A program made the position numbers and the translations under genes. The notes beneath the pieces are model-generated. The model saw only the letters and a list, made by a program, of their open reading frames with translations, had not been told where the DNA came from and ran no database searches. Shown piece after piece: positions 10,301 through 18,365 of a DNA stretch of 64,000 bases. Each line of letters starts with the position of its first letter. The stretch's first letter is position 1. Source of the DNA: Enhygromyxa salina (GTDB lineage: Bacteria; Myxococcota_A; Polyangia; Nannocystales; Nannocystaceae); contig NZ_PVNL01000002.1 of the NCBI RefSeq assembly GCF_002994635.1, positions 30,829 to 94,828 of the forward strand, in the 5' to 3' direction.

Positions 10301-10409
10301 CACGGTGGTCACGCTGGGGCTGCTGCCTGCGCTCTACGGGATCGAGCAGGATATTCGGCTGGGGTTCGGGCGTCTGGTTGGTCGCGGCGGTGGGTCGTCG
10401 GCGGACTGA
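7314..10409 (+). CDS. RND-family efflux permease (AcrB/HAE-like)
   Basis: A 1031-residue inner-membrane proton-driven exporter. The N-terminal helix comes first, then two large periplasmic loops and two six-helix bundles with the expected internal repeat. The proton-relay Asp pair is intact (D401-D402 in GMLVDDAVV). Length is normal for the family. It starts with GTG overlapping the adaptor stop. No outer-membrane TolC-like gene follows, so the channel must be encoded elsewhere or be the barrel protein of the divergent operon (speculative). Substrate is unknown. Confidence 0.95.
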   Translation: MKNLIQFFASRSLLVNLLMLAALAAGLTAVRSMNAETMPKIDMGMVTITTAYPGAGPEDVELSLTDPIEDQLRGVDGIDTMQSTSTEGVSIVSVTLDPDIEDKDAAVRDLREAADRASLEFPDQVPGKPEVIEISTDEFAVIELHLSGPVPEETLRREAKRLADGLSGLEGVGRIDKVGYRERELKVLLDPVEVQRRGIRYDEISAALRGGALRASGGSIESFVTERQVLTVSGYDDTGDLLDVIVRSTDVGNDVRIRDIGDVFLDYEEWTKQARSGGELGIVLMVRKQGNADTLDTAALIRDYCDEVRPDLPPGVRLDVLNDTSRFTKDMLSTLVDNAVMGVVLVFFVLLAFFDIRLSFWVALGLPISVALTFVGMNLMGLDLDLMTLMALLLMLGMLVDDAVVAGESVYRHREAGLDPLRAAIDGTHAVAAPVITSIITTALAFAPVLFLGGIEGKLLRAIPIVVALTLASSLIESQLMLPAHLAHGRKPSKARGWFDWVRARYDTLVAKLVRRRYLTVLGYLLAAGVLGSLAFSRVPFNLFPTTDSDMFMIKVELAEGAAFERTAAKAEELEALIRAETGDDLLSVSTEVGHHDYGVGGGGTHASWALTKVYLQPAGARERTSTQIIESLESVFATVEDVKLLEVVKGGASPTSGQPIEVVVSGPASERLRVTDILVNKLRANPAVTSVETSYEPGKPVLEVRLDPVLMSARGLTESDVTTAIRVAIDGTHIGDIQFGSEKIPFKMAFQDRDRASLDTLQGLVVQNGAGDSIPLSGVLSVSERPGESSIVHVDGEQTVTVFGDIDRAQVTVEAINQELQQFVRDSKLEQQFPQVRLEFGGELEQQQAALGELAIALVLCLGLIFMALVILFGSLTQPVLIMIVIPFGMVCSVIGLMIQGIDLSIIAMVGMLGLAGVLVNDSLVMVSGLNDARGERASLTPAEICAGASLRLRPILITSVTTTAGLFPTIYGSTGSTAFIVPMISTIAWGVLFGTVVTLGLLPALYGIEQDIRLGFGRLVGRGGGSSAD

Positions 10410-10564
10410 CAGCGGCACACCTCCGCGCGGATGCGCCGCAGAATGTTCGGCGATCCTGACTGTGCAGAGATTCTCGCGCCCCCCCTCCAACCTGCCGTGG
10501 ACCGATCGCGCCACTCCAGTTCCTGCGGGAGGCTTGCGGGTTTGGTATGCTACTGAGCGATCGT

Positions 10565-12079
10565 ATGGAGAAGAAGGGAGCCCAGCGGAGTCGGATCATC
10601 GAGCTGCTCGAGGAGCACGGCGGCATGCGTCCAGGCGCCGCGCGGGAGGTCGCGCGCGAGACGGGGGTCCCCGAAGCCGACATCTTCGGCGTCGCCAGCT
10701 TCTACACATTGCTGGCGCGACCCGGGGCCCGCACGCGCGTGTGCCAGGGTTTGACGTGCATGATGGCCGGCGCGGATCGGCGCATGCAAGAGTTGCGCGA
10801 CAGCGGCGTCGAGGTCGAGCCGGTCAGCTGCCTAGGTCAGTGCGATCGAGCGCCCGCGGCTCTCGACGACAAGCTCGAGCTGGTCGCCGGGCCGCGCGGC
10901 GCGATCAGCCCGGCGCGCGACGATCAAGCAATGCAGCTGGCCGCCGAAGATGACGCCAGCTACGCCGCGCTCGCTCGCGCCGTCGAAGCCGGGCCGCAGT
11001 GGGTGATCGACGAGCTAAAGACCGCAGGGCTGCAGGGTCGCGGCGGCGCGGGGTTCCCCGCCCACTTCAAGTGGAATTCGGTGCGGACCCAGCAAGAGCC
11101 GGTTCGCTATGTGGTCGTCAACGCCGACGAGGCCGAGCCGGCCACCTTCAAAGATCGGGAGGTCATGCTCCGCCGCCCGCACCTGATGCTCGAGGGCATG
11201 GCGATCGCGGCGTTCGTCGCCGGGGCCAAGACCGCGTTCATCTACGTGCGCGGCGAGTTCAAGGACTGTCGGCGCGCGCTCGACCGGGCGATTGAGCAGG
11301 CCAAGCCGCACCTCGACGAGCTGATCGGCGGGCTCGAGATCCGCATCGTCGAAGGCCACGGCGCGTACATCTGCGGCGAAGAGACCGCGCTGCTCGAGGC
11401 GATCGAGGGCCGCCGGGGCATGCCGCGGCTCAAGCCGCCATACCCAACGGAGGCCGGGCTGTGGGGCAAGCCCACGCTCATGAACAACGTCGAGACCCTG
11501 GCTTGCGTGCCGTCGATCGTGCGCCGCGGCGGGGCCTGGTTTCACGCGCTCGGCCGGACCGAGCCGGGCTCGAAGCTGTACTGCATCTCGGGTCACGTCG
11601 CGCGACCGGGCGTCTACGAGCTGCCGCTCGGGGTCACGCTCGACGAGCTGGTCGAAGAGGCGGGGGGCTACCTGGGCACGCCGCGGGCGTTCTCGCCGGG
11701 TGGCGCGTCGTCGGGGTTCCTGCCAATGAGCGAGCGCGCGGTCCCGCTGGACTTTGGCGCGCTCGCCAAGCTCGGCAGCATGATGGGCAGCGCGGGCGTG
11801 GTCGTGCTCAACGACACGATCGACATGGCCCAGGCGGCGCGCTGGCAGCAGATCTTCTTTGAAGACGAGAGCTGCGGGCAGTGTGCGCCGTGCCGAATTG
11901 GGGCCCGGGTTCAGCGTCAGGCGGTCGATCGCTGGATCGACGGCAAGAACCGCTCGGGCCTGGCCCAGGTCGAAGAGGTCGCGTGGGAGATGAACGAAGG
12001 TTCGATCTGCGGCTTGGGCATGGTCGCGAGCCTGCCCTTGCAGAGCGCGATGAAGTATTTTTCGGAGGACTTCCAATGA
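10565..12079 (+). CDS. NAD-linked formate dehydrogenase beta subunit, fused NuoE-NuoF type
   Basis: Diaphorase subunit of 504 residues that passes electrons from formate oxidation to NAD+. Residues 1-105 are a thioredoxin-like [2Fe-2S] NuoE/FdsG domain with ligands in CQGLTC and CLGQC. The rest is a NuoF/FdsB domain: FMN site (GRGGAGFPAHFKW), NADH-binding region (GAYICGEETALLEAIEG), SLBB region and C-terminal [4Fe-4S] ligands in CGQCAPC plus a later Cys in SICGLGM. In FdsABG-type enzymes these two are usually separate polypeptides, so this is a natural fusion. An alternative ATG at 10547 overlaps a TATGCT -10-like hexamer and is not preferred. The stop overlaps the next start (ATGA). Confidence 0.92.
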   Translation: MEKKGAQRSRIIELLEEHGGMRPGAAREVARETGVPEADIFGVASFYTLLARPGARTRVCQGLTCMMAGADRRMQELRDSGVEVEPVSCLGQCDRAPAALDDKLELVAGPRGAISPARDDQAMQLAAEDDASYAALARAVEAGPQWVIDELKTAGLQGRGGAGFPAHFKWNSVRTQQEPVRYVVVNADEAEPATFKDREVMLRRPHLMLEGMAIAAFVAGAKTAFIYVRGEFKDCRRALDRAIEQAKPHLDELIGGLEIRIVEGHGAYICGEETALLEAIEGRRGMPRLKPPYPTEAGLWGKPTLMNNVETLACVPSIVRRGGAWFHALGRTEPGSKLYCISGHVARPGVYELPLGVTLDELVEEAGGYLGTPRAFSPGGASSGFLPMSERAVPLDFGALAKLGSMMGSAGVVVLNDTIDMAQAARWQQIFFEDESCGQCAPCRIGARVQRQAVDRWIDGKNRSGLAQVEEVAWEMNEGSICGLGMVASLPLQSAMKYFSEDFQ

Positions 12080-14850
12080 ACCAGCTGATCGAGACTACCG
12101 TCGTGCTCGAGATCGACGGCGAATCCGTCGAGGTCCCGCAGGGCGAGACCGTGTTGAAGGCCGCGCGCGCGCTCGACATCGAGATCCCCGTGCTGTGTCA
12201 CGACGACCGGGTCGAGCCGGCCGGGTGCTGCCGGATGTGCCTGGTCGAGGTCGAGGGCCAGCGTCGGCTGCAGCCCGCGTGCACCTTCAAGGCCAGCCCC
12301 GGCATGAAAGTGCGGACCGACACCGAGCGGGTCGCTCGCCACCGCCGCGGGTTGCTGTCGCTGTACAAGGCCGACCACCGGCTCGACGAAGCGGGCAAGC
12401 CGGTCTCGCGGGGTGTGCACGACATGCTCGCGGACCACATCGCCACCTATGGGACGGGGCCGGAGCTCGAGCCGGTCAACGCCCCGCGAGTCAGCCGCGA
12501 GCACGACACCAACCCGTATATCCAGTTCGACCCCGACGCCTGCGTGGTGTGTGGCCTGTGCGTGCGCTACTGCGACGAGGTCGAGGCGGTCAGCGCGATC
12601 ACCTTGCTGGGCCGCGGGTCGGCGACCACGATCGGCACCGCGGATCAGCGCAACCTGCTCGACACCAGCTGCGAGCTGTGCGGTGGCTGCATCGCCGTGT
12701 GCCCGACCGGGGCCATGACGGAGAAGCCCTCGCTGGCGCTGCCGACCGAGCAGATCGTGCGCTCGACCTGCAATTTTTGTGGGGTCGGCTGCCAGCTGGA
12801 TCTGCATGTCGCCGAGGTGCCGGTCACGATCGGCGCCCCGGCCAGCGCCAAGCAGACCAAGCGGGTCACGCGGGTGACCTCACCCGAGCCGGGCACCACC
12901 GTCAACGACGGCAACCTGTGCATCAAGGGCCGGTTTAGCTACGAGTTCATCAACCACGACGAGCGCCTGAAAGAGCCGCTGATCCGCGGCGCGGACGGCC
13001 AGCTGCACCCAGCCACGTGGGAGCAGGCGATCGCTCGGGTCGCCGAGGGTCTGCACGGCGTCAAGCAGCGCCACGGCGCCGACGCCCTCGGCTTTGTCTC
13101 GTCGAGTCGCTGCACGGGCGAAGAGAACTACCTGATGCAGAAGCTATCCCGGGCCGCGTTCGGGACAAACAACTGCCATCAGTGCGCGGCGACATGACAC
13201 GCTCCAACTGTCGCCGGTCTGGTGACAATGTTCGGTGCGGGGGCGATGACCAACTCGATCCCCGAGATTCGTGACGCGGACCTGCTGTTCGTCATTGGGT
13301 CCAACACGACTGAGGCGCACCCCATCATTGCGATGGAGATGAAGCGCGCGGTCGGGCGTGGGGCCAAGCTGATCGTCGCGGACCCGCGCAAGATCTGGCT
13401 GTCGGAGATCGCCGACCATCACATGCAGCTGCAGCCCGGCACCGACGTCGCGCTGCTCAACGCGATGATCCACGTGATCATCAGCGAGAACCTGTACGAC
13501 GCAGAGTTCATCGCCAAGCACACCGAGGACTTCGACTCGGTCCGGGAAGCCACGCTCACGACCACGCCCGAGTGGGCCGAGCAGATCACCCACGTGCCCG
13601 CGGACATGATCCGCGAGACCGCGCGGGCCTACGCGACCACGCGCAAGGCCGGCATCTACTACACGCTGGGGATCACCGAGCACACCCACGGCACCGACAA
13701 CGTGTACTGCCTGGCCAACTTGGTGCTGATGACCGGGCACCTCGGGATTCGGTCGGCGGGCATGAACCCGCTGCGTGGGCAGAACAACGTGCAGGGGGCC
13801 AACGACGCGGGCGCCAGCCCGATCTTCTACCCGGGCTATCAGCGCGTGGACGACCCGGCGGCGCAGGCCAAGTTCGAGCAGGCGTGGGGCGTGCCGCTGT
13901 CGCCCGATGACGGCATGAACCTCAACGTCATGATGAAGGCCATGGCCAAGGGCATGGTCAAGGGCATGTACGTGATGGGCGAAGACATCTTGTTGTCCGA
14001 GCCCAACGCCAGCAACATCGAGCAGGGGCTCAACAACATCGAGTTCCTGGTCGTGCAGGACATCTTCCTGAACGAGACCACGCGGTTCGCCGACGTGGTC
14101 TTGCCGGCCGCGTGCTTCGCCGAGAAGGACGGGGTGTTCACCAACTCGGACCGCCGCGTGCAGCGGGTCCGCAAGGCCGTCGACGCGCCGGGGCAGGCGC
14201 GGGCGGACTGGGAGATCCTGTGTGACGTGGCCCGGGCGTGCGGCTATCCGATGCCGCATTACGCCAACGCGGGCGAGGTCTACGCCGAGATGGCGGGGCT
14301 GGTCGATCAATTTGGCGGGATCAGCCATGAGCGGATCGATCGGGACGGCGGGCTGCAGTGGCCGTGTCCAGATCCCGAGCATCCGGGTACGGTCACGCTG
14401 CACGCGGATGGACCGATCAAGGGTAAGGCGCCGTTTCAGGCGACTTTCTATCGGCCGAGCGAAGAGCTGCCGGATAACGAGTATCCGTTGTTGCTGAGCA
14501 CCGGGCGGACGCTCTATCACTACAACGCGGCCACCCAGACCCGGCGCAGCTCTGGGGCGGTGGCTCGGCAGCCGGAGAACTTCATCGAGATGCATCGCAA
14601 GGACGCGAAGAAGCGCGGGTTTGTCGATGGGCAGATGGTGAAGGTGAGCTCGCGGCGGGGGGAGATCCTGGCGCGGGTGAACGTGAGCCCGCGGATGCGG
14701 CTTGGGTGCGTGTGGATGCCGCTGCACTTTGGGGAGTCGAATATCAACTATTTGACGAATGATGCTGGGGACCCGATCACGGGGACGGCGGAGTACAAGG
14801 TCTGCGCGGTGCGGGTGGAGGCGCTCGAGGAGGCCTCGGCGGCGGAGTAG
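12076..14850 (+). CDS. Selenocysteine-containing formate dehydrogenase alpha subunit (UGA = Sec374)
   Basis: A 924-residue molybdo/tungsto-bis-pterin formate dehydrogenase. The frame is continuous from 12076 to 14850 except for TGA at 13195-13197, which falls exactly at the catalytic selenocysteine: flanking residues are NNCHQCAAT-U-HAPTVAGL, matching the FdhF-type motif. Domains: [2Fe-2S] ferredoxin (C41, C52, C55, C69); two [4Fe-4S] clusters (C156/159/162/166 and C199/202/205/209); the active-site [4Fe-4S] (C232/235/239/282); then the large pterin-binding domains. No Cys occurs between 69 and 156, so the His/Cys3 [4Fe-4S] cluster usual in FdsA/NuoG is absent. Paired with the NuoE-NuoF fusion upstream, it should reduce NAD+ with formate in the cytoplasm. 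Confidence 0.95.
13195..13227 (+). promoter_or_regulatory. Selenocysteine UGA codon and bacterial SECIS hairpin
   Basis: The TGA (13195-13197) is followed by a 7-bp stem, UGUCGCC (13209-13215) with GGUGACA (13221-13227), containing one G-U pair and closing a GGUCU loop at 13216-13220. The loop starts 18 bases after the UGA. The GGUCU loop and this spacing are the same as I recall for the Escherichia coli fdhF SECIS, which SelB recognises. A lower AAC/GUU helix separated by a two-base bulge can extend the stem. Confidence 0.9.
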
Positions 14851-14882
14851 GGGTTGGGCTTGGGGGGTCAGGCGGGCTTTGG

Positions 14883-16508
14883 TTAAAGCAGCTCGATCGC
14901 GCCGACGCTGGCGGGGGTCTCGTCGTCGCCGACGTTGTTGGTGTTGCCGTAGCCGAGCCCGCCGCCGTAGCCAGAACCCCAACACACGACCGAGTAGTCC
15001 TCGCGCACTGCGCAGGTGTGGCCGTAACCTGACGAGATCGAGATCGCCGCGCCGCCTAGTTCAATCGGGTCGACGGCGGTCGGGAGCTCGTCGTCACCGA
15101 TGTCAGCAGGCACTCCGAGTCCGAGTTGACCGTCGGTGTTCCTACCCCAGCAGCGGACGTCGCCACCGTCCAGCAGCGCACATGTGAAATCATACCCTGC
15201 GCTGATGGCCGTGGCGACGCCCCCGAGGCTGATCGGCGTCAGATCTCCGGGGGCCTCATTCAATCCGTCGCCCCAGTTTTGAGTGTTCCCTTGCCCGAGT
15301 TGTCCCCGGGCACCGCCCCCCCAACACAGCACGTCACCAGTCGAGAACAACACACAAGTATGACCGTCACCCAGTGCGAGTTGGACAATCGAGGCGTTGC
15401 CGGGAAGCGAGGGAGGATATACGTCAACAGCTCCGTTGCTGTTGGGTGGCTCATCGTCACCGAGATTGTCGATGTTGCCATAGCCAAGTCGACCGTTGTT
15501 GTTCAGGCCCCAGCAGAACAGATCATCGGCGCCCGTGACTGCACAGGTGTGGGATCGGCCGGCGGCGACGAGCGAGATGCCGTTGGGTCCGAGGTACACC
15601 AGTCCTCCGACGCTGGCGGGCTCGTCGTCGCCAATGTTCGTGGTAGTTCCGGTCCCGAGCTGACCGTGGTTGTTGTAGCCCCAGCAGCGGACATCTGCGG
15701 TATCAAATCGCGCGCAGGTGTGTCCGCCGCCACTAGCGACGTAAGTGGCTGTGCCTCCAAGCATGACGGCAGGCAGAGCGCGAAGCGTTTCGTCGTCACC
15801 GAGCCAACTAGTCGAGCCGTAACCGAGCACGCCGGAGCCGCCGATCCCCCAGCAGCGGACGAGATCGTCTTCGAACAGCGCGCAACTGTGGAAGTCGCCA
15901 ACCTCGAGCGACCGCACGGGTCCGGGCAACGTGACATCCCCTACGCTCGCAGGGGTCTCATCGTCGCCGATGTCATCCAGGTTTCCGTAGCCGAGCCCGC
16001 CGAACATTGCCGAGCCCCAGCACCGCACGCGACCACCTTCGATGAGGGCGCATGCGCGCCCATTGCCAGCGAACACCTCGACGGTCGTGAACGTACAGTC
16101 GGTGTCGCAGCCATCGCCGTCGACGTCGTTGCCATCGTCGCAGGACTCGTCGTCGTCAGGTGTCCCGTCGCCGCAGGTCTGCGGGACGCACTCGCCACCC
16201 TCGCAGATCAGACCTGGCTCGCAACTCTCGGGCGTGCCGTCGCACATGCAGCCTAGCTCGGTGCAGGATGGATCGCCGTCGCCATCGCCGGGGTCGCCAT
16301 CGCCGTCGCCGGGGTCGCCGTCGCCATCGCCCGGATCGCCGTCGCCGTCGCCCGTGTCGTCTGGGTCCGCGGTCTCACTCCCTGTCGACTCCCCGGCAAA
16401 CCCGGGACACCCCTCGCTCTCGGGAAGCACGTCGCAAAACGGGACCGTGCACCCGGTCGTCATCACGAGGTTGCCCGCCAGCGCCATCATCCATTTCGCG
16501 TGTCGCAT
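14883..16508 (-). CDS. RCC1-repeat lipoprotein with Asp-Gly-rich linker
   Basis: A 541-residue predicted surface lipoprotein. The signal ends in MTTGC. A linker of repeated GDGDGDP units (about residues 52-80) leads to a Cys-rich stretch including ESCDDGNDVDGDGCDTDC, a DUF4215-like motif. The rest is seven RCC1-type repeats, each with a C(A/V)L...VRCWG core, G-LGYG turn and IGDDE(T/L)P loop, predicting a seven-bladed beta-propeller. Bacterial RCC1 propellers usually mediate protein interaction at the cell surface. The gene is convergent with the formate dehydrogenase gene and appears monocistronic. Confidence 0.88.
   Translation of the reverse strand: MRHAKWMMALAGNLVMTTGCTVPFCDVLPESEGCPGFAGESTGSETADPDDTGDGDGDPGDGDGDPGDGDGDPGDGDGDPSCTELGCMCDGTPESCEPGLICEGGECVPQTCGDGTPDDDESCDDGNDVDGDGCDTDCTFTTVEVFAGNGRACALIEGGRVRCWGSAMFGGLGYGNLDDIGDDETPASVGDVTLPGPVRSLEVGDFHSCALFEDDLVRCWGIGGSGVLGYGSTSWLGDDETLRALPAVMLGGTATYVASGGGHTCARFDTADVRCWGYNNHGQLGTGTTTNIGDDEPASVGGLVYLGPNGISLVAAGRSHTCAVTGADDLFCWGLNNNGRLGYGNIDNLGDDEPPNSNGAVDVYPPSLPGNASIVQLALGDGHTCVLFSTGDVLCWGGGARGQLGQGNTQNWGDGLNEAPGDLTPISLGGVATAISAGYDFTCALLDGGDVRCWGRNTDGQLGLGVPADIGDDELPTAVDPIELGGAAISISSGYGHTCAVREDYSVVCWGSGYGGGLGYGNTNNVGDDETPASVGAIELL
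16268..16357 (-). repeat. Asp-Gly-Asp-Gly coding repeat in RCC1 lipoprotein
   Basis: Near-identical units of alternating GGC/GAC codons interrupted by CCC/CCG every six or seven codons. It encodes the flexible acidic linker next to the lipid anchor. Such codon-level repeats can change length by slippage. Confidence 0.8.
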
Positions 16509-16614
16509 CTTGATCCTCTGTGGCCGTCGCTCCAGTCACGTCACAACGACCTCCCGGTCGGTGAAGGGCCAGCGTACCCGACCTTGGCGAGTATGGCTCG
16601 CGCGCTCCAAGACG

Positions 16615-16644
16615 AAGCCCGTCACGCCTTCGCGTGACGGGCTT
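16615..16644 (-). terminator. Strong terminator-like hairpin
   Basis: Perfect 13-bp inverted repeat (AAGCCCGTCACGC / GCGTGACGGGCTT) around a 4-base loop, 18 bases after the stop of the minus-strand lipoprotein gene at 16662. On the minus strand the loop reads GAAG, a stable tetraloop. There is no clear U tract, so factor-independent activity is inferred from stem strength and position. Confidence 0.65.
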
Positions 16645-16661
16645 GCCTGCCGGTTGGGTGC

Positions 16662-17576
16662 TCAGGGAGCGAGATTCAAGGTGCCGACGAGCCCCGTGAG
16701 CTCGAAATCGATGGTGAGCGAAACGGGATCCTCGATCATGAACTGGTCCGTCGCAAGCACGAACTGCCCGTCAGCCCACGACAGCGTGCCCGCTTCACCG
16801 CCGCCGGTGATGTTCGCGGTGAAGATCGGCAGCGCGCCATCCAGCATGAGCTCCGACTCCATCGGATCCCCCATCTGGCCGACCTTGGCGTTTAAGGTGG
16901 CCGTCGACAGCACTGGCGGCGGGATGTCAGAGTCGCCCGCGACCTGGCCACCGTCGTGCATCGCCGAGGTGTGCGGCATCGAGACAGGGAACGGGCCGCC
17001 GCTGTTGGCGATCACGAAGTTGGTCAGCGAGACCGTGGCAGTGGCGAGCGTCAGATCGCACTCCTTGTCAAGGATGTCTGCAATGTTGAGGTTGACGATC
17101 TCGAAGCCAGCCACGGCGGCGTCGTCATCGAGTTGAACGAGGATCTGCCCCTCGAGCACATCGACCACGAGCGGAATGTCGCATTCGAAGTTGGTGCCTT
17201 GCACTGCCGCGTTGGCAGTGGTGTTGAGCGTCCCCGTCGCGTTCATCGTCAGCACATCACAGCTGTTGCCCTTCCCGTTCCCGTCGAAGTCGAGCTGATT
17301 CGGGTTCGCAACATCCGGGCAGTTGTCCGCCGAGTCCGCAACCCCATCCATGTCGGAGTCCGGCTCGTCGGTGTCCGCGTCCCCATCCCCAGGATCCCCG
17401 TCCCCGTCCCCACTCGGGTCTCCATCGCCATCGCCGGACGGGTCGCCATCACCATCACCGTCACCGGCCGTGGTGTCCGTACCGTCGGTGGTAGGAGCAT
17501 CATCACCGCCGCAGGCGAAGGTGAGTGAAACGACTGCAAGAGTCAGGGGGACCAGGCCAACGAATGATCGCGTCAT
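16662..17576 (-). CDS. Lipoprotein with Asp-Gly linker and thrombospondin type 3-like repeat
   Basis: A 304-residue predicted lipoprotein: signal ending in LTFAC, then GDGDGDP-type units (about 31-60), then a DSDMDGVADSADNCPDVANP stretch typical of thrombospondin type 3 calcium-binding repeats. The C-terminal 200 residues form a predicted all-beta domain (LNTTANAAVQGTNFECDIPL onward) that I do not recognise. The ATG at 17576 is chosen because it begins the signal peptide; an upstream in-frame ATG at 17636 adds 20 residues with no signal character. Function is unknown; calcium binding outside the cell is inferred. Confidence 0.82.
   Translation of the reverse strand: MTRSFVGLVPLTLAVVSLTFACGGDDAPTTDGTDTTAGDGDGDGDPSGDGDGDPSGDGDGDPGDGDADTDEPDSDMDGVADSADNCPDVANPNQLDFDGNGKGNSCDVLTMNATGTLNTTANAAVQGTNFECDIPLVVDVLEGQILVQLDDDAAVAGFEIVNLNIADILDKECDLTLATATVSLTNFVIANSGGPFPVSMPHTSAMHDGGQVAGDSDIPPPVLSTATLNAKVGQMGDPMESELMLDGALPIFTANITGGGEAGTLSWADGQFVLATDQFMIEDPVSLTIDFELTGLVGTLNLAP
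17384..17468 (-). repeat. Asp-Gly coding repeat in thrombospondin-like lipoprotein
   Basis: Imperfect copies of a GDGDGDPSG-type unit on the minus strand, with third-base drift between copies (tcc/tcg, acc/gcc). That drift suggests an older or less homogenised repeat than the one at 40267-40546. Confidence 0.7.
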
Positions 17577-17724
17577 GGCCCGACAAATACCACCGCGACA
17601 TGGCCACAAACAACACGGATTCGAGCGCCTCGACATGAAACCGGCGAAATTTTACCCCGCCGCCTGGCACCGGTGCGCGTGACACCAGAGCGACGTGCCA
17701 CCCGCCGCAACGTGCGCTGTCCGA

Positions 17725-18315
17725 TCACCTCAGCAGCACCAGAACCCCGAAGATCACCCCACAGAGCACGGCCAACGGCACCCCAAGGCAGATCACCGCC
17801 GCCCCAACAAACGCCAGTCGATCCCCGATCGTCGCCGCCAACGGTTGCTCGAGGCTGTCCCGCTCCAGCCCCAGCTCGGCCCGCAGCTCTCCGACTCGCC
17901 GGTTGAGCAGTATGTCATTGAAGTCGCGGTCGTACAGATTACGCGTGTGACACCCCCGAATGAATGCCGCTCGCACCCGCCTCGGACAGCTGATCAGTCC
18001 AAACGCAAACGCGGCCCCGTTCAGGACCCAAGCGGCGTAGAGATCGCGGCAGTTCGACGCCAGCTCCCACGCGCCGATCTCCGACTCGCCGCTCATGTGC
18101 GTCGTGTAGCCGGTCATGATGTGATGAAGATCGTGGTAGCGGACCGCGTGAACGCGTCCGGGTGTATTCGGGATCCGCAGCTTGATCCCGGCGACCTCGA
18201 CCGTGACCGTCTTGGCCGAGTAGCCGCCGTCGGCGCCAAACCCGTTGCGCTCGAAGTACTGGGTGCGAGCGTCGAGCAGCGTCGCGTCGAGGTCGTAGTG
18301 GTCGGCCGTCGCCAT
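17725..18315 (-). CDS. Coq4-like protein with C-terminal membrane helix
   Basis: A 196-residue protein. Residues 61-77 read H61-D62-x-x-H65, eleven residues, E77, within HDLHHIMTGY...GE. This is exactly the HDxxH-x11-E metal-site pattern of the COQ4 family, which organises or catalyses steps of ubiquinone synthesis. The C-terminal 30 residues (from about 165) are a hydrophobic helix, which would anchor the protein in the membrane. No quinone biosynthesis genes are adjacent. It could act on another isoprenoid or lipid. The family call rests on the motif and needs a profile search. Confidence 0.6.
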   Translation of the reverse strand: MATADHYDLDATLLDARTQYFERNGFGADGGYSAKTVTVEVAGIKLRIPNTPGRVHAVRYHDLHHIMTGYTTHMSGESEIGAWELASNCRDLYAAWVLNGAAFAFGLISCPRRVRAAFIRGCHTRNLYDRDFNDILLNRRVGELRAELGLERDSLEQPLAATIGDRLAFVGAAVICLGVPLAVLCGVIFGVLVLLR

Positions 18316-18351
18316 GGCGCGTCCAGCATGCGGCCTGCGCGGTCGGTTTGG

Positions 18352-18357
18352 TAGAGT
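18352..18357 (+). promoter_or_regulatory. -10-like TAGAGT before the hydrolase start
   Basis: TAGAGT lies 8 bases before the ATG at 18366, and no Shine-Dalgarno sequence separates them. The spacing fits transcription starting at the A of the start codon (leaderless mRNA). No good -35 is visible. Confidence 0.35.
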
Positions 18358-18365
18358 GGTCGCTG

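Noticed and set aside
13195..13197. In-frame stop that could mean a broken formate dehydrogenase gene
   Set aside because: The stop is exactly at the selenocysteine position, the frame does not change, a SECIS-type hairpin follows at the right spacing and SelB is present in the window.
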